Notes: generated from the letters alone by a model not told the origin. A DNA stretch of 64,000 bases from Hymenobacter telluris (GCF_017313265.1 NZ_JAFLQZ010000003.1:434001-498000); one strand, 5' to 3'; positions 34,219 through 43,007 are shown, numbered from the stretch's first letter. Numbers and translations: made by a program.

Positions 34219-35952
34219 ATGAACCGTAGAGCTTTCCTCAGCAAACCCGCCCCCCTGGCCAAGCCCCTAACAACGGCACTAGCGCAACCGGCGGCGCCTC
34301 CCGGCCCCGGTGACCCGCCGGGCGACGATGAAATCATCAGCCGGTTCGCCAACACCAGTTTGCCTACCGCCGCTCGTTCTCAGGCAGGCCTCAATCCCTA
34401 CACCGGGCCGTGGGGCTACACCCAGGCGGCGCACTTGCTCCGCCGCTGCCTGTTTGGGCCCACCCGTACCGAAATAACCACCGCTGCCGGCCAAACGCTG
34501 ACGCAGGTAATGAACGGCTTGCTCACGGCCCCGGCCGCGCCCGCCGCCCCGCTCAACGTATCGGCAACGGATACCAGCGTGCCGCAGGGCCAGACCTGGA
34601 CGACGCAGCCCTTCGACCAGAACTTTGAAGGCGTGCGACGTTCCTCGTTGCGGGCGTGGTGGCTGGGCCAGCTGTTAGACCAAAGCCCTACGCTGGTGGA
34701 GAAGATGACGCTGTTCTGGCACAACCATTTTGTGATTGAGCTGGGAGACATCAACGATGCCCGCTACGGCTACCACTACTGTGCTCTGCTGCGGCAGCAC
34801 GCGCTGGGCAACATCAAGCAGCTCACCGAAGACATTACCGTGGCCCCGGCCATGCTGCGCTACCTGAACGGCAACCAGAGCACGGCTACGGCCCCCAACG
34901 AAAACTACGGCCGGGAGCTGCTGGAGCTGTTTACGGTAGGCAAAGGTCCGCTCATTGGCCCCGGCAACTACACCACCTACACCGAAGCCGACGTGCAAGC
35001 CGCCGCTAAGGTGCTGACGGGCTGGCGCGACAATGCTACCACTATTGCGGGCTACTACACGGCCTCCCGGCACAATACCACCACCAAGCAGTTCAGCGCG
35101 GCGTTTCAGAACGCCACCATCGGCAACCTCGGCGACCAGGAGTACAAAGCCCTCATCAACCTGATTTTCGCGCAGCAGGCCACCGCCGAGTTCCTGTGCC
35201 GCAAGCTCTACCGCTGGTTTGTGTACTACGTAATTGACGCCACCACCGAAGCGCAGGTGATTCAGCCGCTGGCGCAGCTGCTGATTACCAACAACTACAA
35301 CGTGGCGCCGGTGCTGCGGGTGCTGCTTTCAAGTGAGCATTTCTTTGACACCGTGAACATGGGCTGCGTGATTAAAAGCCCCCTCGATTTCACGGTGGGT
35401 ACTTGCCGGCAGCTGCAAATGGTGTTTCCGACGGCCAGCAACCTGGTGGCGCAGTACGGCATGTGGGACTACCTGAACAGCGTCACGAATGTGCAGCAGC
35501 AGTACCTCGGCGACCCGCCCAACGTAGCTGGCTGGGCCGCTTACTGGCAAACACCGCAGTACTACGAAATGTGGATTAATGCCGTGACGCTGCCCCGCCG
35601 CAACCAGCTCACCGACCTCTTTATCAGCACCAACGGCTACACCCGCAACAGCGTCAACATCAAGATTCGGCCCGTGGAGCTGGTACTCACGCTGCCACCC
35701 GCCACGGCCTCCGACCCCAACCTGCTGATTGCCGAGCTGGCCAAACTACTGCTGCCCATCCCGCTGACGGCCAACCAGCTCACCTACCTCAACGATACGC
35801 TGCTGCCGGGCCTGCCCGATTTCGAGTGGACCGTGGAATGGCAGGAATATCTGGCGGCGCCCAACAACACGGCCAAGAAAACCGCCGTCGAAACCAAGCT
35901 CCGCGCCCTGCTGCGCGCCATGATGGGCTTGGCCGAATATCATCTTAGCTGA
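34219..35952 (+). CDS. DUF1800 family protein with Tat-like signal
   Basis: Protein of 577 residues. The start at 34219 gives MNRRAFLSKPAP, a twin-arginine-like opening; an earlier TTG frame extends it by 31 poor residues and was rejected. The DUF1800 marker NENYGRELLELFTVG lies near residue 260, preceded by MTLFWHNHFVIE. These proteins occur in Bacteroidota and Planctomycetes beside DUF1501 proteins, exactly as here. The role is unknown; export and possible cofactor assembly before translocation are suggested by the Tat-like signal. It is followed by a word-array repeat that begins at its TGA stop. Confidence 0.9.
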   Translation: MNRRAFLSKPAPLAKPLTTALAQPAAPPGPGDPPGDDEIISRFANTSLPTAARSQAGLNPYTGPWGYTQAAHLLRRCLFGPTRTEITTAAGQTLTQVMNGLLTAPAAPAAPLNVSATDTSVPQGQTWTTQPFDQNFEGVRRSSLRAWWLGQLLDQSPTLVEKMTLFWHNHFVIELGDINDARYGYHYCALLRQHALGNIKQLTEDITVAPAMLRYLNGNQSTATAPNENYGRELLELFTVGKGPLIGPGNYTTYTEADVQAAAKVLTGWRDNATTIAGYYTASRHNTTTKQFSAAFQNATIGNLGDQEYKALINLIFAQQATAEFLCRKLYRWFVYYVIDATTEAQVIQPLAQLLITNNYNVAPVLRVLLSSEHFFDTVNMGCVIKSPLDFTVGTCRQLQMVFPTASNLVAQYGMWDYLNSVTNVQQQYLGDPPNVAGWAAYWQTPQYYEMWINAVTLPRRNQLTDLFISTNGYTRNSVNIKIRPVELVLTLPPATASDPNLLIAELAKLLLPIPLTANQLTYLNDTLLPGLPDFEWTVEWQEYLAAPNNTAKKTAVETKLRALLRAMMGLAEYHLS

Positions 35953-36057
35953 AGAGTAACTGAGTAGCTGAGCAACTGAGTAAGGACGCAGAGAGGTGAC
36001 CTTACTCAACTGCTTGCGCGGCTATTCTTTACTCAGTTACTCTTTCACTCAGTTACC
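35950..36057. repeat. Word-array inverted repeat (8-mer GAGTAACT), copy 2
   Basis: The left array 35951-35985 follows the TGA stop directly (TGAAGAGTAACTGAG). The right array about 36025-36057 (TTTACTCAGTTACTC and on) is inverted. The 8-mer is the one found at 5450-5626. Confidence 0.9.
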
Positions 36058-36066
36058 AGACAAAGT

Positions 36067-37653
36067 ATGAAACGCAGACATTTCCTCCAGACCACGGCTG
36101 CTGCTACCGTATTGCCCACGCTGCTGGGCGGTTTGCCTATTGGCGCCTACGGGTTTTCGCCTGAGCTTTTCGACATCACCGGGGGCGCCACCCAAACCGA
36201 CCGGGTGCTGGTGCTGATTCAGCTGAACGGTGGCAACGACGGGCTGAACATGATTATCCCCACCGACCAGTATTCGGCCCTGATGAACGCGCGGGCCGAT
36301 ATTGCCATTCCGCAGGCGCAGGTATTGCCGCTGAGCGCCACCACCGGCATCCATCCGGCTATGGCCGGCGTGAAAAACCTGTTCGACAACGGCAAGATTG
36401 GGGTGGTGCAGAGCGTAGGCTACCCGAATGCCAATTACTCGCACTTCCGCGCCACCGACATCTGGACTTCCGGCTCCGATTCCAACGTGACCATCACCTC
36501 GGGCTGGGCCGGGCGCTACCTCAACGGCGAATACGCCAACTACCCCACCGGCTACCCCAGCGCCGCCAACCCCGACCCGCTGGCCATCAGTATTGGCTCG
36601 GTGGTAAGCAACTGCGTGCAGGGCCCGAGCGTGAACATGGGCATGGCCATTGCCAGCACCAGCTCGTTCTACCAATTGCTTTCCGGTGGCGTAGATGCAG
36701 CCCCCAACACGCCCGCCGGCCACGAGCTGACCTTTATTAGGCAGGTGATTTCCCAGACGCAGGTGTACACCACCACCATTCAGGCCGCGGCGGGCCGGGC
36801 CTCCAACCTCTCGCCGCTCTATCCGGCCAGCGGCCAGAATTCACTGGCTGACCAGCTCAAGATTGTGGCACAGCTGGTAGCGGGCGGCCTCCAGACGCGC
36901 ATTTACGTGTGCAACCTCGGCGGCTTCGATACCCACTCCAACCAGGTGCCCACCACGGGCAGCACCACCACGGGTACGCACGCCACCCTGCTCGGTAGAA
37001 TCTCGCAGGCGCTGGAAGCCTTCCAAGACGATTTGCGCCGCCTGAACGTGCAGGACCGGGTGGTGGGCATGACCTTCTCGGAGTTTGGCCGCCGCATCAA
37101 GGCCAATGCCAGCAAGGGCACCGACCACGGCGCCGCTGCGCCGCTCATTGTGTTTGGTACCAGTGTAAACCCAATCCTGCACGGCACCAACCCGGTACTG
37201 CCCGCCAATGCTGGCGTCAACGACCAGGTGGCTATGCAGTTCGACTTCCGGGCCGTGTACGCCAGCTTGCTGAAAGACTGGTTCCGGGTGCCGCAGACTA
37301 CGCTGAATGCCTTGCTGCCTTCCACCAACAGCCCGTTTCCTTACATGCCCATCATCCGGCCATCGGTGGTGAACGGTACGGCTTCGGCGGCTGCTACCAA
37401 TGTGGCCAATTTCAGCGTGTACCCCAACCCCATCCGGGACCGGGCCACCGTGGAATTCACCTCGGAAGGTGGCCACGTGCAAGTGCTACTCTACGACAAC
37501 CTGGGCCGCGAAGTAGTGCGCCTCCTCGACCGACCTATGTCGCGGGGCTTGCGCCAGATTCCGCTGGATGCGGCGGGACTGGCGGCTGGCTCCTACCACT
37601 GCCAGGTGCAGGAAGGTCAGCGCATCAGTACCCGGCTGGTGGTAGTGGAGTAG
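36067..37653 (+). CDS. DUF1501 family protein with Tat-like signal and T9SS sorting domain
   Basis: Protein of 528 residues that begins MKRRHFLQTT, a twin-arginine-like signal. The DUF1501 (sulfatase-like fold) markers are GGNDGLNMIIP near residue 55, FDTHSNQ near 285, and TFSEFGRRI with GTDHGAAAP near 340-360. The C-terminus has a type A T9SS sorting domain with YPNP at 452-455, so the protein should be secreted to the cell surface. It is co-oriented with the DUF1800 gene and separated from it only by a word-array repeat, and the two probably work together. The biochemical activity of the pair is not known. Confidence 0.92.
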   Translation: MKRRHFLQTTAAATVLPTLLGGLPIGAYGFSPELFDITGGATQTDRVLVLIQLNGGNDGLNMIIPTDQYSALMNARADIAIPQAQVLPLSATTGIHPAMAGVKNLFDNGKIGVVQSVGYPNANYSHFRATDIWTSGSDSNVTITSGWAGRYLNGEYANYPTGYPSAANPDPLAISIGSVVSNCVQGPSVNMGMAIASTSSFYQLLSGGVDAAPNTPAGHELTFIRQVISQTQVYTTTIQAAAGRASNLSPLYPASGQNSLADQLKIVAQLVAGGLQTRIYVCNLGGFDTHSNQVPTTGSTTTGTHATLLGRISQALEAFQDDLRRLNVQDRVVGMTFSEFGRRIKANASKGTDHGAAAPLIVFGTSVNPILHGTNPVLPANAGVNDQVAMQFDFRAVYASLLKDWFRVPQTTLNALLPSTNSPFPYMPIIRPSVVNGTASAAATNVANFSVYPNPIRDRATVEFTSEGGHVQVLLYDNLGREVVRLLDRPMSRGLRQIPLDAAGLAAGSYHCQVQEGQRISTRLVVVE

Positions 37654-38081
37654 CCAACGCAAGAGCAGGATAGCCGCGTAACGGCGTCAGGCATGTAGCA
37701 TACCAGAGTTGAAAGACTATGCGCCGCGTAGCGGTGCAAGACCATCTGGCGCTTCTTGCACCGCTACGCGGCGCTATACCACGCAAGGCAAGAGGGCTAC
37801 AACCCTAACGCCGCTATGCGGCGTAGCGGCGTTAGCCAAGGTTGCGAATTGGTGTTTCTGCCGCTGGCAACCGCAATTGTCAGAAAGGCCAACGGCGCTT
37901 TTAGCTGGGAAAGCTACCGTTGGCCTCTGGTACTTCTAATGCTCAGCTACGTGCTTCTCTGTTGAAATTCTATTGAAAAAAGCAGCCAAACAGGCAGCCT
38001 CAGCCCTGCTTTCTGCGTACACGCCCTCCGATGGCCTAGCCATTGTCAAGCCAACCGTACACCTGCTACTCCAACGTCACG
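37654..38081. other. Intergenic stretch with repeats, no clear gene
   Basis: 428 bases. The first half is filled by the GCCGCTA hairpins at 37716-37835. The second half shows short open frames without features. Confidence 0.5.
37716..37835. repeat. Two adjacent hairpins built from GCCGCTANGCGGC words
   Basis: First hairpin: arms 37716-37740 and 37755-37778. Second: perfect 12-bp stem CTAACGCCGCTA at 37805-37816 with 37824-37835. Both reuse the word GCCGC(G/T)(T/A)AGCGG. A single GTAACGGCG copy also lies just upstream (about 37677). Confidence 0.85.
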
Positions 38082-38378
38082 ATGGACAATCAACTAGAGA
38101 AACAAATCGACAAAATTCTGCCCGAAGACATTTCACGCACCCTGGAAAGTGCCTACCACGTGGTGTTCCAAGGCGACTATGACCACGTAGATGACCTGTT
38201 GAAGCACGGCGGCACCCTGATCCGGAAGGCAGCCCAGCGTTTCACTTCCACGCAAATGATTCTGGGTATTGCCGCCATTGCTGCCGTTGCCGTAGTGGTA
38301 GTAAGCCGTGCCGCTGCTTCCGATGATGAAGGCGAAGCCACCGACGCTTCGGAACCCAAGCTCAGCAAAGCAGAGTAA
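38082..38378 (+). CDS. Small membrane protein, hypothetical
   Basis: Protein of 98 residues, start at 38082 (MDNQLEKQIDKIL). The N-terminal 60 residues form a helical segment, followed by one membrane helix at about 60-77 (ILGIAAIAAVAVVVVSRAAA) and an acidic Asp/Glu/Ser tail. No family was recognised. It is a single gene closed by a strong terminator, so it is likely real and independently expressed. Confidence 0.75.
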   Translation: MDNQLEKQIDKILPEDISRTLESAYHVVFQGDYDHVDDLLKHGGTLIRKAAQRFTSTQMILGIAAIAAVAVVVVSRAAASDDEGEATDASEPKLSKAE

Positions 38379-38398
38379 TTCTGATTACGCGCTCAACC

Positions 38399-38436
38399 AA
38401 AAAGCCCCACCTGAATGTGTTCAGGTGGGGCTTTTT
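38399..38436. terminator. Bidirectional intrinsic terminator
   Basis: Perfect 16-bp stem AAAAAGCCCCACCTGA with its complement and a six-base loop, between convergent genes. Confidence 0.95.
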
Positions 38437-38455
38437 GGTTGTTGACGAAAGTGGG

Positions 38456-39118
38456 CTAAGCGGCTTCCAGCACGCTGGCGTCGTTGTGCGCCGGCGAGTT
38501 CACGCGAGTGGTAATGATGTACTCCTTCATTAGCTCGGCAGGGTACGGCAGCAGTAATGCCTGGTGATCGGCTAAGCTCACGGAATCGTCGAGCCAGGCC
38601 AGTTCGGCTTCCCGGTTTTGCAGCATCACCGGCATCCGGTTATGAATCGGGGCCATCAGTTCGTTGGGCTCGGTGGTGATGATGGTGAACGTGGGGCGCA
38701 CCTCACCAGTGGATTTGTCGAGCCACTCGTCCCAGAGGCCAGCAAAGGCAAACGGCTGCTCGCTGCGCAGCAGAATACGATGCGGCACTTTGCCCTGGGC
38801 GGTAGCCTGCCACTCGTAGAAGCTGTCGGCGGGTACTAGGCAGCGGCGGCGCTGAAGCAACTGCCGAAACGAAGGCTTCTCGGGCAGGGTTTCAGCGCGG
38901 GCGTTGATGGGTTTGGGAGCGGCTTTCAGGTCTTTCACCCAGCCCGGAATCAGGCCCCACTGCAACAACTGAATTTGGCCGGGCTCGGTGTTCAGGATGA
39001 CGGGAAGCTGCTGCGATGGTGCCGCATTGTAGTTGGGCGTGGCTTCCGGCTTGAAAGAAGCGTCGAAGCGTTTTTCAAGCACGGGCTTGGGGGCGAGGGT
39101 GGTATAGCGGCCGCACAT
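38456..39118 (-). CDS. SOS response-associated peptidase (SRAP; HMCES/YedK family)
   Basis: Protein of 220 residues that begins MCGRY, where Cys2 becomes N-terminal and forms a thiazolidine crosslink to abasic sites in single-stranded DNA. The remaining catalytic residues are present: Asn72 in NARAE, Glu102 in FYEW and His159 in IHNRMP, in nearly the same positions as E. coli YedK. The start at 39118 is fixed by the requirement for Cys2, and a TACCTTTC box lies four bases upstream of it. The role is to shield abasic sites during replication. Confidence 0.95.
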   Translation of the reverse strand: MCGRYTTLAPKPVLEKRFDASFKPEATPNYNAAPSQQLPVILNTEPGQIQLLQWGLIPGWVKDLKAAPKPINARAETLPEKPSFRQLLQRRRCLVPADSFYEWQATAQGKVPHRILLRSEQPFAFAGLWDEWLDKSTGEVRPTFTIITTEPNELMAPIHNRMPVMLQNREAELAWLDDSVSLADHQALLLPYPAELMKEYIITTRVNSPAHNDASVLEAA

Positions 39119-39121
39119 AAC

Positions 39122-39129
39122 GAAAGGTA
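39122..39129 (-). promoter_or_regulatory. Near-consensus -7 box TACCTTTC
   Basis: On the minus strand TACCTTTC lies directly upstream of the SRAP ATG, leaving three bases between box and start; the transcript would be leaderless or nearly so. Confidence 0.5.
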
Positions 39130-39404
39130 TTGAGAGAAAGAAGCGCCTTATGGCACTACTAAATCTATAACGCGCCGTTCTGGTAGCAGGTTCGTAACGA
39201 AGTAACCTTGGTCTGCATCCCAATTAGAGACTAATCCTATCAAAGCAAAGTTCTATTTTCTGGCTTATTTCTATTTTACGTACACTTTAGTCTGTTTCGG
39301 GTGCTATTCTCAGTTTAGCCCGGTATCCTGTTTTGGTAAACCACTGTATTCGCTAAGCAAAAGCCTATATATTCCGTATAAGAGACTATCCCACCCGCCC
39401 TAGT

Positions 39405-40205
39405 ATGATTACCAATATCCTACAACGCAACAACGTCCAAATGGGCGGCCACGGCCCCCGGACCTTATTATTTGTGAACGGCTTCGGCTGCGACCAAACC
39501 ATGTGGCGCTACATCACTCCGGCGTTTTTCGAGCATTTCAAGCTGGTGTTATTCGACCACGTTGGCGGTAGCTTGTCTGATACCAATGCCTATGAACCGC
39601 TGAAATACGCCACTCTGCACGGTTACGCCCACGATGTGCTGGCTATTTGCAAGCAACTCGACCTCCAGCAAGTTACCCTGATTGGGCATTCTGTAGGAGC
39701 CATGATTGGGGTGCTGGCGGCGGTGGCGGAGCCTAAGTGGTTTCAGCAGTTGCTGCTGCTTTGTCCCTCGCCTTGTTACTTCAATGAGCCCGGCTACTAC
39801 GGCGGTTTCGACAAGGACGATATCAACGCCATGCTTCAGTTCATGCAGACCGACTACGTGGGCTGGGCTGATACATTCGCCCCACTCATCATGGGCAACC
39901 CCGACCAGCCATCGTTGGCCGATGAGCTTAGCCACAGCTTTTGCCAAACCATTCCGGCCATTGCGCAGCAGTTTGCGCGCGTTACGTTTCTCTCCGACAA
40001 CCGCTTGGACATTGCGCACCTCAAAACGCCCTGTGTGGTACTACAAAGCGCCAACGACCTGATTGCGCCTCCCGAAGTGGGGGCCTACATGGAGGCGCAC
40101 ATTCCAGGCTCCACCCTAATTACGCTGCCCGTTGCCGGCCATTGCCCCCAGCTGAGCGCGCCCGTTGAAACGCTGCTGGCCATGGAAGCCTGCCTGGTAG
40201 CTTAA
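39405..40205 (+). CDS. Alpha/beta hydrolase, RsbQ-like
   Basis: Protein of 266 residues that resembles Bacillus RsbQ along its length: an N-terminal NGFGCDQTMW, FDHVGGSLSD, GHSVGAMIG with the nucleophile Ser96, the PSPCYFNEPGYYGGF block, QSANDLIAP with Asp218, and AGHCPQLS with His246. RsbQ works with the PAS-phosphatase RsbP in energy-stress control of sigma B and binds a small ligand; plant KAI2 and D14 are relatives. No RsbP-like or PAS gene is adjacent here, and sigma B does not occur in Bacteroidota, so the protein probably acts as a ligand-binding hydrolase in another pathway. Confidence 0.93.
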   Translation: MITNILQRNNVQMGGHGPRTLLFVNGFGCDQTMWRYITPAFFEHFKLVLFDHVGGSLSDTNAYEPLKYATLHGYAHDVLAICKQLDLQQVTLIGHSVGAMIGVLAAVAEPKWFQQLLLLCPSPCYFNEPGYYGGFDKDDINAMLQFMQTDYVGWADTFAPLIMGNPDQPSLADELSHSFCQTIPAIAQQFARVTFLSDNRLDIAHLKTPCVVLQSANDLIAPPEVGAYMEAHIPGSTLITLPVAGHCPQLSAPVETLLAMEACLVA

Positions 40206-40544
40206 TAACTCGGCCATAAACAAGTGGCTGGAAACCGCGCTGCAACTCGTTCCACCCACACTTTCCAGCTCTGGCAACCTCGAAGCTCCGCGGCAACGAC
40301 CTGCGCAAAATAGGCCACCCCGAAGGCTAGGCCACCAACCTGACCATCCCCAATATGGCTCATCAGCACGATTCAGTGGACGTGCTGGCCCTGTATTGTG
40401 CGCATAGATGCCGGGGCCAAAGCAAGTATGCCAGTAGTGCCACAGAAAAAGGCCGCAACAGCACGCAGCTATATTGCCACATCCCTGTTGCGGCTTCTGT
40501 ACCCTTTCCGCATGAGCAGCGGTGAGCGTACTGCTGAGCTAGCG
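40206..40544. other. Intergenic stretch holding an apparent pseudogene
   Basis: 339 bases between the RsbQ-like gene and the disordered protein gene. It contains the rtcB-like remnant at about 40271-40420; the rest shows no features. Confidence 0.5.
40271..40420 (+). pseudogene. Remnant of an rtcB-like RNA ligase gene (5' end)
   Basis: In the frame of 40271 the DNA reads L-ATSKLRGNDLRKIGHPEG and then TAG at 40328-40330, followed in the same frame by ATNLTIPNMAHQHDSVDVLAL. The segment KLRGNDLRKIG-PEG is the conserved opening of bacterial RtcB 3'-phosphate RNA ligases as I remember them. The codon where the start ATG would be expected is CTG at 40271. The in-frame stop, missing start and loss of the rest of the gene point to a decayed copy. 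This identification is from memory of the family and is tentative. Confidence 0.4.
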
Positions 40545-41081
40545 TCAACTCTTCTCCTCCATATCGTTTTGTTGCGCATCTGCATTAGCGGGTGGCGCAG
40601 AGCGGTTCATGCCCATGCGCTGACTATCGGCCTCATCGGGCTGGGCGTAGTTGCCACCACCGTAGCCACCGGCAAATGGGTTTTGCTTTTCGTCGAACTG
40701 TCGGTCGGTTAGGTCTTCGGGGCCGCCACTGGTTCCTAAGCCGCCACGGTGGCCGCTGGAATCATAGCCCCGGTCTTCGTCGCCATTAAATCCAGCCCGG
40801 CCCATTCCCTCGCCCTGGCCTACCGCCCGCGAATTGTCTGCGGTGCCTTCCGCTCCCTGCCGCCGCAACTGATTGAAATCAGAAGCCTGTGTTGATGCAG
40901 AATGCTCGTTGTGGCTTTGCGGCTGGCTGGCGGAGTTGGTTGCATTGTCGTTGGCATCAGTCACGACGGTCGACATATCCTGCGGGTCTTCTTGCGGGGT
41001 AAGGCCGGGGCCTTGGTCTGCTCCTAGTTGTGCAGGGTCGGTGGGGCGGTTAAGCTCGTTGGAGTCTTGGTGGGTGGTCAT
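40545..41081 (-). CDS. Hydrophilic disordered protein, hypothetical
   Basis: Protein of 178 residues almost wholly made of Asn, Gln, Asp, Gly, Ser and Thr, with no hydrophobic core and no signal peptide. It is likely intrinsically disordered, like hydrophilin or stress proteins. Repeated short elements such as GxGGGPED and GGYGGGNY occur in the second half. No family is recognised. It is a single gene on the minus strand. Confidence 0.75.
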   Translation of the reverse strand: MTTHQDSNELNRPTDPAQLGADQGPGLTPQEDPQDMSTVVTDANDNATNSASQPQSHNEHSASTQASDFNQLRRQGAEGTADNSRAVGQGEGMGRAGFNGDEDRGYDSSGHRGGLGTSGGPEDLTDRQFDEKQNPFAGGYGGGNYAQPDEADSQRMGMNRSAPPANADAQQNDMEEKS

Positions 41082-41203
41082 GGCAGTTATCAGTAACAGA
41101 AACAGAGGTACTGCTTTTGTTACTGGCTCTACCCAGTAAGGTTGTTGTTGAGCCTACCTCCTGAACAACCTATGTGCCTGTTTCACTGGCTATTGCTCAC
41201 TCA

Positions 41204-41578
41204 CTACGCACGTTTCAGCCCGAGGCGCTCTACCGTTTCGCCTTCAAAGTCGAACTCAATAAGTACGGCGGGCTCCTCGCCTATCACCCAACCATCGTGG
41301 CCGGGCGCAATGGCTACTACCTGCGGCGCCGTGTACTCTTCCTGCGTGCCATCGGCGTACTGAATGCCCAGCTTACCGGCCGCCAGAAACCCCACGTGGG
41401 CGTGCTGGCACAGCTCGGTGCCAATTACCGGCTTCATGTCCTTCGACCACCGAAAGCCCACTGGATAAACCACCCGCTTCACCCGCGAGTTGCCGGTGCG
41501 CACTACATCAACCTGAACGCCGCCTACTTCGCGGCGGGTGGCATCTTTCAAAGGACCTAAAAGCGTAGCAATATCCAT
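41204..41578 (-). CDS. Cupin domain protein
   Basis: Protein of 124 residues, start at 41578 (MDIATLLGPLKDATRREVGG). A single cupin barrel is indicated by CQHAHVGFLAAGKLGIQYADG and the later VAIAPGHDGWVIGEEPAVLIEFDF. The His in AHVGF and the His in GHDGW could hold a metal. Similar short cupins act as small-molecule isomerases or binding proteins; the substrate is unknown. An upstream in-frame start would add 27 residues with no cupin character and was rejected. Confidence 0.8.
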   Translation of the reverse strand: MDIATLLGPLKDATRREVGGVQVDVVRTGNSRVKRVVYPVGFRWSKDMKPVIGTELCQHAHVGFLAAGKLGIQYADGTQEEYTAPQVVAIAPGHDGWVIGEEPAVLIEFDFEGETVERLGLKRA

Positions 41579-41852
41579 GGTTCGGTGGGGAGAGAGTGGA
41601 ATGAGTGCGGCAACCGGCGCCGCAGAGTAAGGTACACAAAGCCAGTGAAATACTATCATGCTGGTTTCAGTGCGGTGAAGCAGATTTAGAACTGGCTTGC
41701 AACTTAAAGCAACGCTGTATTCATAAAAAACGATTCTTTCACTTTGAAATTCAAAGTTCTTTTACATCCTTTGTATCGTTGCGGTTGGCTAGGCTTTTCC
41801 GGGCCGCTTTTTCAGTGCTACTTCTCATACTCAACCTTAATTTATACCTCCC

Positions 41853-42416
41853 ATGTCACTCACCAAAAGCCTTCTTCTGGTTGCCTTAGCTACCGGGCTG
41901 CTCTTGCTGATTCCGTTGGTTGCCATGCAGTACACCACCGAAGTCAACTGGACTTTCTCCGACTTTGTATTTGCCGCTGTTGTGCTGTTTGGGGCGGGCT
42001 CCACGTTCGTGCTTATTGCCCGAATGGGTACCAACGGCACGTACCGGCTGGCGGCTGGTGTGGGGGTGGTAGCGGGGCTGCTACTCGTGTGGGCCAACGC
42101 GGCCGTGGGCCTGGTAGGTAGTGAGCATAACCTCGCCAACCTGCTATATGGAGCGGTGCTACTGGTGGCTCTTGGCGGCGCCATTGCCGCGCGTTTCCGG
42201 CCGCTAGGCACTTCCAACGCCATGTTTGCCGCCGCTCTTACCTACGTGGCCGTTACAGTTATTGCTCTGTTCGTTTGGAAACCTACCGGGGCCGCCGCCG
42301 AGCCTTCGGTATACCTAGTGAATGTGCTGGTTGCCAATGGTGTTTTCGCTACCCTGTGGGCTGTTTCGGGTTGGCTGTTCCGCCGCGCCACCAATGCACA
42401 TCAGCAGCTGGCTTAG
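41853..42416 (+). CDS. Integral membrane protein, paralogue 1
   Basis: Protein of 187 residues with about five hydrophobic helices and short loops. The middle part (TYRLAAGVGVVAGLLLVWANAAVGLVGSE, read in parts) is closely matched by the next gene, as are the PLGTSNAMFAAALTY block and the last helix near WLFRRA. No family could be named. It is 46 bases upstream of its paralogue and in the same direction, so they are probably one transcript. Possible roles such as small transporters or gas-permeable channels are guesses. Confidence 0.75.
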   Translation: MSLTKSLLLVALATGLLLLIPLVAMQYTTEVNWTFSDFVFAAVVLFGAGSTFVLIARMGTNGTYRLAAGVGVVAGLLLVWANAAVGLVGSEHNLANLLYGAVLLVALGGAIAARFRPLGTSNAMFAAALTYVAVTVIALFVWKPTGAAAEPSVYLVNVLVANGVFATLWAVSGWLFRRATNAHQQLA

Positions 42417-42462
42417 AAGCGCAGCATCTTGAATTCACTTCTGCATCTTACTCTGTACTTCC

Positions 42463-42927
42463 ATGACCGTATCACAATTCGTAATGGCTGGCATCGTGCT
42501 ACTGCTTGCTGGCCTCGTGTATTTGCTGGTCGCCAGCTGGGGCCGCAATGGCGCCTATAAGCTGGCTGCGGGCGTGGCGGTGGCGGCTTCCCTCCTGCTC
42601 GTGTGGGGCAACCTGGCCGTGGGATTCATTGGCAGCGAAGACAACCCTGCCAACCTGCTGTATGCCGGGGTGTTGGTTGTCGGCTTCCTCGGGGCCATTC
42701 TGGCGAAACTCCAGCCGCTGGGTATGGCGAAGGCCATGTTTGCTGCGGCACTTACGCAGTTCGCCGTTCCTTTTATTGCAATGTCCATCTGGCGGCCCGA
42801 GTTGACCATGGGAGTGCTGTGGGTGATTGTGCTCAACACCATCTTCGCTGGGTTGTGGGTGGCCGCGGGATGGCTGTTTCGGCGGGCGAGTGTGGCTGGC
42901 GTGGGTTTGGGCCGGCAGGTGGGGTAG
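42463..42927 (+). CDS. Integral membrane protein, paralogue 2
   Basis: Protein of 154 residues with four to five predicted helices. It aligns with the preceding gene without gaps over most of its length: GAYKLAAGVAVAASLLLVWG versus TYRLAAGVGVVAGLLLVWA, IGSEDNPANLLY versus VGSEHNLANLLY, and PLGMAKAMFAAALT versus PLGTSNAMFAAALT. It lacks the first about 30 residues (one helix) of the other copy. It looks like a recent tandem duplication with divergence in the loops. Function unknown. Confidence 0.75.
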   Translation: MTVSQFVMAGIVLLLAGLVYLLVASWGRNGAYKLAAGVAVAASLLLVWGNLAVGFIGSEDNPANLLYAGVLVVGFLGAILAKLQPLGMAKAMFAAALTQFAVPFIAMSIWRPELTMGVLWVIVLNTIFAGLWVAAGWLFRRASVAGVGLGRQVG

Positions 42928-43007
42928 CAGCAGGAAATGCGAAGCTACCACTAACAGCGGCTCGATTATGCAGCCGCTGACCATTCTATAAAGTATAGAA
43001 TTACGCG

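Noticed and set aside
37756..37965. Short plus-strand open frame of 69 codons
   Set aside because: Half of it is the GCCGCTA hairpin sequence; no domain or ribosome site.
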